A DNA stretch of 64,000 bases from contig NZ_JAQGPL010000001.1 of NCBI RefSeq assembly GCF_028826105.1, forward strand, positions 2,878,501 through 2,942,500, in the 5' to 3' direction. Position 1 is the stretch's first letter; each line of letters starts with the position of its first letter. Positions 55,297 through 63,498 of the stretch are shown here, piece by piece. The position numbers were made by a program, and so were the translations under genes. A model generated the notes under the pieces. The model was given only the letters and a program-made list of their open reading frames with translations. It ran no database searches and had not been told where the DNA came from. Source of the DNA: Paenibacillus humicola (GTDB taxonomy: Bacteria > Bacillota > Bacilli > Paenibacillales > Paenibacillaceae).

Positions 55297-56607
55297 ATGG
55301 ATCAGGAACAACGCATTATGCAATGGATCGACGGGCACCGGGAGGAGATTTTGGCATTTTTGCAACAGCTCATCCGTATTCCCAGCGTAAACCCGTGGTT
55401 CTTCGATGAACCGGCGCCTTCAAAAGAGAAGGATCTGCAGGAATTTCTGCTCCGGAAGCTGTCCGGGCTGGGGGCGAGCACCGAGCTCTGGGAACCGGTC
55501 GCCGGCGATTTAAAGCAATACGAAGGGATGGCCGGGTATTACCCGGGGAGAGACTTCACGGGCAGACCGAATCTGGCCGCGACCTTCGAGCCGGAAGCTA
55601 AAGGCAAGTCGCTGCTTCTGTTCGGCCACATCGATGTCGTCATGGCGGGGAGCAAGTGGACCGTCGATCCGTTCGAAGGCAAGATTGTGGACGGGAAAAT
55701 GTACGGGCGCGGCACGGTTGACATGAAGGGCGGCGTCGCCGCCATGATCATGGCGATCGAAGCGGTTATCCGCAGCGGCTTCAAACCTAAAGGCTCCGTT
55801 GTCGTTGGGACGGTCGTCGACGAAGAAGCCGGCGGGATGGGTGCGCTGGACTTTATCCACCATGGCTACCGTACCGACGCATGCATCCTGACCGAGCCGA
55901 CTTCTTTGACGATCGCACCACTGTGCAGAGGAATACTGTGGGGCAAGATTAAGGTTCAGGGACGCAGCGGACATATCGAGATGCCGCAGGCGGACTGGAA
56001 GGACGGCGGCGCAGTTGATGCGATCAAGAAGGCACGGTATCTGCTGGACAAACTGGACATACTCAATGAGGACTGGGCGGCGCGAAAGACGCATCCGTAT
56101 CTGTCGATTCCATGCCAGGTGCATGTCGCGAAGCTCAACGCCGGCGAGTACCCTACTTCCTTCGCTAACGAGGCGGAGATCGTGTTCAACGCGCAGTACC
56201 TGCCGTCCGAACGCGACGAGAAGCTGGTCGGCGGCAAAGTGAAGAAGGAGCTGACGGACTTTCTAGCTGCAGCAGCGAAGGAGGACCCGTGGCTGAGCGA
56301 GCATCCGCCGGAGATCGTGTGGCTGGTCGATGCCGACTGCGCGGAGACCGAGGCCTCCCACCCTTTCGTTCAGACCTGCGTCCAGTCACTGAAGGCGATC
56401 GGCGAAGAAGGCAAGATTGAAGGTCTTGGCTTCCATACGGACATGGGCTGGCCCGTGAATGTCGGCATTCCGACCATAAACTTCGGTCCCGGTGATCCAA
56501 GCCTGGCTCATCACAGCGACGAATATACACCAGTGGATGAAGTGATTCAAGCGGTCAAGATGATCGCTAAGACAATCATCGACTGGTGCGGCGTGGAAGA
56601 GGCCTGA
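55297..56607 (+). CDS. M20 family metallohydrolase (ArgE/DapE-like)
   Basis: A 436-residue di-zinc amidohydrolase. Metal ligands lie in LLLFGHIDVVMAG (His, Asp), GRGTVDMKGGVAA (bridging Asp), VVDEEAGGMGALDF (Glu pair) and a C-terminal DPSLAHHSDEYTP (His). Family members remove N-acyl or carbamoyl groups from amino compounds. It follows the AllA-like gene by 18 bases and so probably acts on the same imported molecule. Confidence 0.9.
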   Translation: MDQEQRIMQWIDGHREEILAFLQQLIRIPSVNPWFFDEPAPSKEKDLQEFLLRKLSGLGASTELWEPVAGDLKQYEGMAGYYPGRDFTGRPNLAATFEPEAKGKSLLLFGHIDVVMAGSKWTVDPFEGKIVDGKMYGRGTVDMKGGVAAMIMAIEAVIRSGFKPKGSVVVGTVVDEEAGGMGALDFIHHGYRTDACILTEPTSLTIAPLCRGILWGKIKVQGRSGHIEMPQADWKDGGAVDAIKKARYLLDKLDILNEDWAARKTHPYLSIPCQVHVAKLNAGEYPTSFANEAEIVFNAQYLPSERDEKLVGGKVKKELTDFLAAAAKEDPWLSEHPPEIVWLVDADCAETEASHPFVQTCVQSLKAIGEEGKIEGLGFHTDMGWPVNVGIPTINFGPGDPSLAHHSDEYTPVDEVIQAVKMIAKTIIDWCGVEEA

Positions 56608-56672
56608 CTCTCCGCACGTCGCCTCGCGTAGGGGCGGAGACGTCCCGATTAGAAATGGAGGTCATAGCAATT

Positions 56673-57404
56673 ATGAAAATATTGTTTGTTGGTGAATCCT
56701 GGGTTATCCATATGATTCATACGAAGGGCTACGACAGCTTCACCTCGACCAAGTATGAGGAAGGCGCGACGTATTTGTTGTCCTGTCTTCGGGAGAACGG
56801 AATAGAATTCACCTACCTGCCGGCACATGAAGTACAGGTGCGCTTCCCTCAGTCACTCGAGGAGCTTCAAGCTTACGATGCCATCGTGCTCAGCGACGTC
56901 GGCGCGAATACATTCCTCCTGCAGAATGCGACCTTCTATCAGATGCAGGTCGTTCCGAATGCGTTGGAGCTAATTAAACAGTTCGTGGCGGATGGCGGAG
57001 GCCTGCTTATGGTCGGCGGCTACCTGTCATTCATGGGCATCGAGGGCAAAGCCAATTACAAGAACACGGTGCTTGCCGAGGTGCTTCCGGTAGTGATGAC
57101 TGACGGGGACGATCGTGCGGAGATGCCGAACGGTTTTGCGCCAATCACGGCCGCGTCCCATCCGCTGGTGGATGGCTTGGGAGCATGGCCGAAGCTGCTC
57201 GGATACAATCGGTTGACCGCTAAGCCCGGCGCGGAGAAGCTGCTCGAGAACGGAGACGACGCAATCTTGACCGTCGGCCGCTTCGGAGCGGGCAAGACGG
57301 CGGCTTTCGCCAGCGACTGCTCGCCGCACTGGGGCTCGCTGGAGTTCATGAACTGGGAGCATTACTCGGCGTTTTGGTCCAATCTTATTCGGTATTTGAA
57401 GTAA
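56673..57404 (+). CDS. Class I glutamine amidotransferase-like protein
   Basis: A 243-residue protein whose opening KILFVGESWVIHMIHTKGYD and core LKQFVADGGGLLMVGGYLSF-like segment match the putative amidotransferase family PF07090. No catalytic Cys-elbow of true amidotransferases (GxCxG) is visible, so a binding or trehalose-utilisation (ThuA)-like role is possible. ATG 56673 follows GGAGGT; the frame is open to 56586 inside the M20 end. Distal member of the LacI cluster. Confidence 0.7.
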   Translation: MKILFVGESWVIHMIHTKGYDSFTSTKYEEGATYLLSCLRENGIEFTYLPAHEVQVRFPQSLEELQAYDAIVLSDVGANTFLLQNATFYQMQVVPNALELIKQFVADGGGLLMVGGYLSFMGIEGKANYKNTVLAEVLPVVMTDGDDRAEMPNGFAPITAASHPLVDGLGAWPKLLGYNRLTAKPGAEKLLENGDDAILTVGRFGAGKTAAFASDCSPHWGSLEFMNWEHYSAFWSNLIRYLK

Positions 57405-57760
57405 CGTCTGCCAAGTGGCGGCAATTAAGGCGCACAAAGTTGGTCACCGGACTGAAAATGGAACGGCAGTGAAAGTGAAATTTTATTTTTTGCACTTGCG
57501 TTTAGAATCAATGACGCCCTTATTTGGGCGTCTTTAAATTTTTTTGAATTGATCAAATGACATTTCTACAGAATGCACATGTAGTGTTATGCAAAATTAC
57601 AACAAGTGCCAATTGGACGAAACAATAGCGTCACAATAGGGATTCAATTAATGACAATACAAGTTACAGCGAAGGGTTTTTCATGCCATATCCATGAACC
57701 TACGAATCGCCATTCCAGTAAATGTAAATCCTACAAAGTGAACTGAACGGAGGAATGAAG
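57405..57760 (+). other. Intergenic region before the ribokinase gene
   Basis: Apart from a terminator at 57513-57545, nothing recognisable. The ribokinase gene may therefore have its own promoter, which I could not place. Confidence 0.45.
57513..57545 (+). terminator. Rho-independent terminator after the amidotransferase-like gene
   Basis: GACGCCC (57513-57519) pairs with GGGCGTC (57526-57532), then TTTAAATTTTTTT. Confidence 0.8.
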
Positions 57761-58675
57761 ATGAGCAAAATTGTGGTCGTAGGAAGCATCAACATGGACA
57801 TCGTAAACGAGGTCGTCAGGTTCCCGGAACCAGGGGAGACGATTCACGGACGCGGGACGTCCTATCAACCTGGCGGCAAAGGTGCCAACCAGGCCGTTGC
57901 ATCCTCGCTCGCCGGCGGCGAAACCGTGATGGCAGGCGCGTTCGGCGACGACGCATTCGGCGGGGTTCTCCGTTCTTCCTTACGGGAACACGGTGTGGAT
58001 ACGACCCACATGATAACGAAGCAAGGATCTTCCGGGCTGGCCTTCATCACGGTGTCGGACAGCGGGGAGAACCAGATCATTCTGTCTGCGGGCAGCAACG
58101 GAGAACTAACGCCCGGCGACATCTCCGAAGCGGCCTTCGTAGGCGCGGCATTTGTACTACTGCAAAACGAGATCCCGCCGGAGGTCAATCTGCGCGTAAT
58201 GAAGCTGTGCGCGGACCACGGAATCAAAGTTTGCTATAATCCTGCGCCCGCAGCGACTATTCCTGCGGAGGTTTTTCCGTTGATTGACACGCTGGTCGTT
58301 AACGAAACGGAGGCCGCGGTAGTGAGCGGTATCAGGGTCTGCACCGCGGAAGATGCGGAGGCCGCAGCGAACAAGCTGAGACAGGCCGGTGTCGCCAACG
58401 TCATCGTGACCTTGGGCGGCAATGGCGTCTATGCGCTCGATGCTGCAGGCGTCTCGCACCGGGTGCCCGCATTCCGCGTAGAGGCCGTGGATACGACCGC
58501 TGCAGGCGACACGTTTATCGGGGCTTACGCCGCAGCTTTGGCGGGCGGGCACGAGGTTGCGGAGGCGCTTCGCTTCGCATCGGCGGCTGCCGCGATCTCC
58601 GTAACGCGCCAGGGCGCGCAGAGCTCGATTCCGCAGCGGGAAGAGATCGAGCGCTTCCTGCGGGAGCGGGGATAA
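57761..58675 (+). CDS. rbsK: Ribokinase / PfkB-family carbohydrate kinase
   Basis: A 304-residue kinase. The ribokinase opening VVVGSINMDIVNEVVRFPEPGET with GGKGANQAVA (sugar-binding Gly-Gly) and the catalytic Asp in TTAAGDTFIGAYAAAL are clear. ATG 57761 follows GGAGGA; ATG 57755 is too close. It phosphorylates ribose or a similar sugar after import and release. Separated from the rest of the cluster by a terminator, but the gene content fits the same pathway. Confidence 0.92.
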   Translation: MSKIVVVGSINMDIVNEVVRFPEPGETIHGRGTSYQPGGKGANQAVASSLAGGETVMAGAFGDDAFGGVLRSSLREHGVDTTHMITKQGSSGLAFITVSDSGENQIILSAGSNGELTPGDISEAAFVGAAFVLLQNEIPPEVNLRVMKLCADHGIKVCYNPAPAATIPAEVFPLIDTLVVNETEAAVVSGIRVCTAEDAEAAANKLRQAGVANVIVTLGGNGVYALDAAGVSHRVPAFRVEAVDTTAAGDTFIGAYAAALAGGHEVAEALRFASAAAAISVTRQGAQSSIPQREEIERFLRERG

Positions 58676-59007
58676 GAGTGTGGGGACCGCCCGGAGATTG
58701 CCGGGAGATCCAAGTCCCAATGAACCTAAACATGTCCAGCGTTTCGCCGATGCGCCTTCGAATCTCGCGGAAGCTGGGCGAGACTGAATCAATCTCTACG
58801 TACAGGGGCGAATGCAATTGCTAACGGATAAAAGAGTTTGGAGCATCCTTCTCTCAAAAGAATTCGTCTTGATAGGAACGTACGTTCTGAATTTGCTGCA
58901 AGGGCAAAGATATGTGAAAGCCGCGCGATCATCGACAAGTACGGGAGCAATCTTAGGGGCGGAAGCTCAATACAATTGGCGCATTGCTGATTACGATACG
59001 TCTCATT
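58676..59007 (+). other. Intergenic region, no gene recognised
   Basis: A 75-residue frame (58812-59039) has no ribosome site and no family, and overlaps the transposase remnant. The stretch probably belongs to the decayed region that follows. Confidence 0.4.
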
Positions 59008-59290
59008 CTACTGGTTTACCACCGTCATTTCTCGAATAAAATCGTCGAAACGCTGTTGAGCCTCTTCTACAGAACAGATAGAATAAAGATAGAGCGCTTC
59101 CATTTTTAAATGCGGGAAGGAGCTCTCCATTGCGGCATTGTCGTAATGCCGGGACATGCTCATCTTGGCACCAAACTTATGACATAATGTCGCGGTATTC
59201 ACGGGACGTGTACTGGCACCTTCGATCGTTGTGACGATCAAGCCGGTCACGTTTTTCTTGTGTTGAAGGCATTGCTGCCGTTTCTTATCC
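59008..59290 (-). pseudogene. IS3-family transposase (OrfB) remnant
   Basis: On the minus strand, a frame encoding GAKMSMSRHYDNAAMESSFPHLKMEALYLY (here split for quoting: MSMSRHYDNAAMESSFPHLK, then MEALYLY) matches the C-terminal rve/DDE segment of IS3-group transposases. Upstream, in a neighbouring frame, QYTSREYRDIM is the expected preceding motif, so at least one frameshift lies near 59190. The N-terminal half and OrfA are missing. No terminal inverted repeats or target duplication were found. A dead fragment. Confidence 0.7.
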
Positions 59291-59551
59291 GCGGGTTTGT
59301 TACGCTTCTGCAGGTTCTCTGAGACCCGGCGCAATCCCGTCCATTCGGTTGGAGTACTGCTTACGCCGTATTTATCGAACAGATGCCCATCTCCTGCATG
59401 AGTTACACCGCTTAAAGCTTCTCGCAAAACCTTCCTGCTGCTGGACAGCTTGTATGCATTAGACGAAAATCCTTCTATTATGGTGGTAGACAGCTATTAA
59501 TAGCCGCCAATTCGCTGCATCTCTATCCATGCAAACAAAAGGACAACCGCC

Positions 59552-59749
59552 ATGCATCCCGGCAAACGAATAAGAAATTTTTGGGGAAAACTAGGGGACA
59601 TGCGGATGGAGCGCAAGCTGCTGCTCGTCTTCCTGGTGCTGATTACGCTGCCGCTGACGTTCATCGGGTATGTCTCCTATCGGAATTACTCGGAGTCGGT
59701 CGAGCAAACGACGATCGATTATTCGACCAACATGCAGACGGTTGTCTAA
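59552..59749 (+). pseudogene. Sensor histidine kinase, N-terminal stub
   Basis: About 65 residues: a basic start, then a membrane helix (LLLVFLVLITLPLTFIGYVS) and YRNYSESVEQTTIDYSTNMQ, the normal opening of YesM-type kinases. The frame stops at 59747, and the next bases belong to a binding protein, so a deletion removed the rest (more than 500 residues in intact relatives). Confidence 0.75.
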
Positions 59750-59921
59750 AGCTGTCGTATCGGCAGTACTTGCTGCGGGTCTTGCAGTGTGCGGAAGCAG
59801 CGGCGGGAACGGCGGCCAGGTGGATACCGGTTCGGCTAACGGAAAGACTAACAATTCAACAAACGGATCAACCGGCAGCGGTTCTGACGGGGCGGCTGCC
59901 GATGGAGGAAAAATAAGCTGA
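59742..59921 (+). pseudogene. Sugar-binding lipoprotein, N-terminal stub
   Basis: In the next frame, LSKAVVSAVLAAGLAVCGSS and a long Gly/Ser/Asn linker form a lipoprotein signal and tether. The lipobox is abnormal (Val before Cys). The frame ends after ~59 residues and passes directly into permease sequence, so the whole binding domain is deleted. Confidence 0.7.
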
Positions 59922-60513
59922 ACACGAGGCTGAAGGGCAAATATTTTTTTCGGCTGCTGCTGTTTCTTCCTTATATCCTGAACGGTGTGGCCGTAGCGTA
60001 TTTGTTCGGATACGTATTCGATACGACGAACGGATCGCTCAATTTCTGCTCGGGAAGCTTGGATTGCCTTCGGATACAAGCTGGCTCGGCAGCGAAAGCT
60101 TCGTCAACTACATGCTGGCGTCGATCGGGTTCTGGCGGTTTATGGGCTTTAATATGGTCATCTATCTCACCGCTCTGCAGTCGATCCCGTCCGACCTTTA
60201 CGAAGCGGCTTCGATCGACGGGGCGAACGGTTGGCAGAAATTTATATTTATCACACTGCCGAACATTTACAAAATTATCGAACTGAATTTGTTCCTGACG
60301 GTTTCCGGGGCGCTTGAAGTGTTTGACCTTCCGTTCATCCTGACGAACGGCGGACCGGCGGGAGCCAGCGATACTTTCGTGCTGAAAATCGTCTCGACCG
60401 CATTTCAGTTCAGCAATTACGGCATGGCGTCGGATATGAGCGTGGTGCTGCTGCTCTCCGTCGTCATCGTGCTCGGGATTCAGCGTCTTCTGCTCAGCAA
60501 AGGAGGGAAATAA
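59912..60513 (+). pseudogene. Sugar ABC permease (MalF type), truncated and frameshifted
   Basis: The reading starts in mid-protein (LKGKYFFRLLLFLPYILNGV, normally after helices 1 and 2) and shifts frame by one missing base around 60041-60048. It then continues as SDTSWLGSESFVNYMLASIG to an intact C-terminus with EAA loop EAASIDGANGWQKFIFITLP and LFDLPFILTNGGP-like ending. The first ~100 residues are lost. Confidence 0.8.
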
Positions 60514-60516
60514 ACC

Positions 60517-60721
60517 ATGGCCGTGCGAAATCCGGTTTGGACGGCAACCAAATATATATCGCTCTTGATCGCGGCATTCGCCGTTCTGTTTCCGCCCTAT
60601 ATCATTCTCGTGAAAGCCTTCAAGTCCAAGGCTGATTTTCAGAACAGCCCGGCGATGGCATTCCCGAAAAGCATCGACCTCGAAAACTTCGCGCACGCCT
60701 TCCAGCAGGCGGATTTCGATC
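60517..60721 (+). pseudogene. Sugar ABC permease (MalG type), N-terminal stub
   Basis: ATG 60517 behind AAAGGAGGG encodes helix 1 (YISLLIAAFAVLFPPYIILV) and AFKSKADFQNSPAMAFPKSI up to FAHAFQQADFD, a normal MalG-type start. At about 60720 it fuses into response-regulator sequence in another frame. Confidence 0.8.
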
Positions 60722-61231
60722 GTGCTCTTAAGCGGTTTCGGCGAATTCGAGTACGCCCGCACAGCGATCCGCTTGGGCGTGCGGGATTATTTACTCAAGC
60801 CCGTCGACAAGTCGGCGCTTTTCGAGCTTCTGGGCAAAATCCGGCAGGAGCGGGAGGAGGCATCATCCGGTTCCGAAGCCGAAGAAAGGACTGCCGCCGA
60901 AGGGGATCCATATGTCATCGAGCGGATCAAGGAAATTTTGGAGCACGAATATGACAAAAACTTCGAGCTCGAACGGCTGGCCGATACTGTGAGCATGAAC
61001 GCCAGTTACCTTAGCCGCCTGTTTAAAAACAAAACCAATATGACGATTACCGATTATCTGATCCATATTCGGATCGAAAAGGCGAAGCAGTATTTGACCG
61101 GCCGCCCGGAGCTCAAAAACTATGAAATTTCGCACCTGGTCGGCTACAGCGACCCGGTCTACTTTAACAAGCTGTTCAAAAAAATGGTCGGGGTTACACC
61201 GCGCGATTATAAAGAAAAAAACCGCTCCTAA
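60722..61231 (+). pseudogene. AraC-type response regulator, C-terminal part
   Basis: The frame enters in mid-receiver at VLLSGFGEFEYARTAIRLGV, keeps the receiver Lys (YLLKPVD) but has lost the phosphoacceptor Asp. It then has a short linker and a complete AraC DNA-binding region (LADTVSMNASYLSRLFKNKT; HLVGYSDPVYFNKLFKKMVG). The DNA-binding half could in principle still be made as an independent protein, but no good start site is visible. Confidence 0.75.
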
Positions 61232-61322
61232 CCGGCCGTGCAATACGATACCAATCGATTTGGCAGGATAATGCAGATCAATGTTGAATTCTCTGGAAGA
61301 AGCAGATTACCAGAGGTGAGGT

Positions 61323-62231
61323 ATGGAACAATTTGATGATCAGGCAGCGGGTTCAGCTATAAAAGACTCATTGGCAGGTTTGGAGTGGCATGAAACAACC
61401 CCGATTTTGAACACCTTGATTACTTCAGAAGGTGAGCTGACGTTTAGCACGCTTTCGCCGGGGCTTGAGGCGGATGTGGTTAAGATCACGCTCGGGGAGA
61501 ACCATTTTGTGCTGAAGGTGTGGAACAAACGCTCGAAACCCGACGTCCTGCGCCAATATCGCCTTTTGGACGCTCTATATCGCAAGGGAATTCGCGTTTC
61601 CGAGCCGATCGGTTATGGTCGAACCGAAACGGGAGACGATGTGCTGCTGACCCGCTATCACGGTACTCCGGTAACGAAGGTGAGTCCGAGCATTTTCAAG
61701 AAAATCGCTGCAGTATTAGCCGATATTCACCGACTGCCTCCAGATGGATTAGAGGAAAGCTTGCTGGCTGATCATGATTTTGCAAAGTATTTTTTTCCAG
61801 GGATCGAGGCAATTCCGGCTATGCAAAAGGAACTGATCCGCCTGATCGCTTCCGCGGACATGAAAATGGACCGGATTATTCACGGCGATTTCAATTTAGG
61901 CAATATTCTTGAAGAGAATGGACAATACACGGTAATCGACTGGACGAACGGGCAGCTGGGGGAGCCTAGGTTTGATCTGTCGTGGGCTTGTCTGCTTTTG
62001 CGTGTCTATTTGAGCGATAGCAAAAGCCTTGCTTTTTTACATAAATATCAAGAGGAAATAGGCGCAGCGACAGAAGAACTGGAAATTTTCGAAGCGCTTG
62101 CCTGTCTGAGGTGGCTGTCGTACGACCGAATCGGCGGAGTGCCCAAACACGCGGATACAATGAAGAAGGTTAGAAAAGTCATCAGGGATAATCGATTTTT
62201 AAATGAGAATTTGCTGCTGTATGAGAGCTGA
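61323..62231 (+). CDS. Aminoglycoside/fructosamine-type phosphotransferase
   Basis: A 302-residue kinase-fold protein. The catalytic loop is RIIHGDFNLGNILEENGQYT (His-Gly-Asp...Asn) near residues 180-199, and TVIDWTNGQLG holds the metal-binding Asp. The N-lobe has ENHFVLKVWNK with the ATP-anchoring Lys. APH-family proteins phosphorylate antibiotics, fructosamines, choline or other small molecules; nothing here selects among these. ATG 61323 follows GAGGTGAGG. Confidence 0.85.
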   Translation: MEQFDDQAAGSAIKDSLAGLEWHETTPILNTLITSEGELTFSTLSPGLEADVVKITLGENHFVLKVWNKRSKPDVLRQYRLLDALYRKGIRVSEPIGYGRTETGDDVLLTRYHGTPVTKVSPSIFKKIAAVLADIHRLPPDGLEESLLADHDFAKYFFPGIEAIPAMQKELIRLIASADMKMDRIIHGDFNLGNILEENGQYTVIDWTNGQLGEPRFDLSWACLLLRVYLSDSKSLAFLHKYQEEIGAATEELEIFEALACLRWLSYDRIGGVPKHADTMKKVRKVIRDNRFLNENLLLYES

Positions 62232-62239
62232 AAAACGGA

Positions 62240-62452
62240 AAGAAGCCCAAGATTGCAGTCGATGAGAAAGTGCCCACGACAAAGATCGATGTCAACAAAA
62301 AGGGGGCAGGGGGCATGAAAATGGATTTCGAGGTCGGAATTAAGAATCATTTTGATAACGTTAGAGCCGAATAAGAGAAAAAAGTGAATGATGAACTTCG
62401 AAAATTAATTAATGATGTTAATGGAAAATACATCGTTGACCAGAATATCGAT
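62240..62452 (+). pseudogene. Decayed gene leading into tandem repeats
   Basis: One frame reads KKPKIAVDEKVPTTKIDVNK, then ATG 62315 with MDFEVGIKNHFDNVRAE, a TAA (62372), then EKKVNDELRKLINDVNGKYI and VDQNID before the next stop. The continuous, Lys/Asp-rich sense suggests one former protein with a Tyr-to-stop change. The last ~15 codons are the unit that is repeated downstream. I do not recognise the family. Confidence 0.45.
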
Positions 62453-62536
62453 TAATGATGTTAAAGGAAAATACTCCGTTGACCAGAATTTCGATTAATG
62501 ATGTTAAAGGATAACACTTCGTTGACCAGAATATCG
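62408..62536. repeat. Three tandem copies of a 43-bp unit
   Basis: Copies at 62408-62450, 62451-62493 and 62494-62536 each start ATTAATGATGTTAA and end GTTGACCAGAAT(A/T)TCG, differing at a few positions. 43 is not a multiple of three, so repetition breaks the reading frame. Confidence 0.9.
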
Positions 62537-62689
62537 TTTTTACATAAGAGTCATAGGAGGATTCGAAAGGGCTGCCGCGCGGCTTTTACGTATACGGGAG
62601 TAGCTCCAATGACTAAAACGTGAAATTGATAAATTAAGATATGTATAAATTTCAACACAACGGTTGAGAAGCAGAGGGGAGCAGATATT

Positions 62690-63202
62690 TTGAACGATTT
62701 TTCGGCGATTATCGAGCAATACTTGCAGCATCTGGACCGTTATTCGATCGAGCAGCTGCGATTTAAATGCAAAGAAGACGTATGGTCGATCGGGCAAATG
62801 TATATCCACGTCATCGAAGTGGCGAAAGAGTACATCGGACATATTGAAACCTGCTCCAAGGCATCACGAGATGAGCCTGAAGGCAAGACGGAAGATGGAA
62901 CGAAAGCGCTCGCCGAAAAAGAGTGGCCCAATATTCGTGTGAAACTTGAGGAATCGCCCAACGCGACCAAAAACCCCGAGAGCATGGATGAAATTATTGC
63001 TGGTCTGGAGCAAGTGCTAGAGAAGTTAGCACTGTGGGAGAGATTCGCAGACGAGGCGAATCCGGCGTGCAAGGTGCGGCATGGCTGGTTTGGCTGGCTC
63101 AACGCGCGTGAATGGTTTGAGATGGTTGGTATGCACAGCAGGCACCATTTGCGCCAGAAGGCGAGGCTGGACGAGAAATTGGCGGCGGCAGGCATAGGAT
63201 AG
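62690..63202 (+). CDS. DinB-like / DUF664-type protein
   Basis: A 170-residue four-helix-bundle protein of the DinB superfamily. The metal-site His residues are probably in WSIGQMYIHVIEVAKEYIG (first His) and MVGMHSRHHLRQKARLDEKL (two later His). Such proteins include thiol-dependent transferases. The start is TTG 62690 behind GGGGAG. Single gene with its own terminator. Confidence 0.85.
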   Translation: MNDFSAIIEQYLQHLDRYSIEQLRFKCKEDVWSIGQMYIHVIEVAKEYIGHIETCSKASRDEPEGKTEDGTKALAEKEWPNIRVKLEESPNATKNPESMDEIIAGLEQVLEKLALWERFADEANPACKVRHGWFGWLNAREWFEMVGMHSRHHLRQKARLDEKLAAAGIG

Positions 63203-63253
63203 ATTTTATAACTTAAAGCGGGTCGGCAGCTAACGTTCATGTGTACGGAAAGA

Positions 63254-63287
63254 CAGGAGATCACGCCATGGAGCATGATCTCCTTTT
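63254..63287 (+). terminator. Rho-independent terminator after the DinB gene
   Basis: AGGAGATCA (63254-63262) pairs with TGATCTCCT (63275-63283), then four more T. Confidence 0.85.
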
Positions 63288-63498
63288 TCAGTTCGTTTAG
63301 TTCAAATCGCAAACCTGGCCTATGAAAAGATTTTCATAATGACTTGCAGCGCTTCGTTAAACGATGCAGCGAACCTTGATATTGTTCGATCTGCTTCTGG
63401 AGCCGTTGGCACGTCCATTTTTTTGCTCATATCACGACGGACAATCCTATACATATAAGATATCTGGAAAAGAAAGCCATGAGCGGGGAGGGATCGAA

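Noticed and set aside
58812..59039. 75-codon plus-strand frame
   Set aside because: No ribosome site and overlaps the transposase remnant on the other strand.
62408..62536. CRISPR array
   Set aside because: The three units are contiguous with no unique spacers and there are no cas genes.
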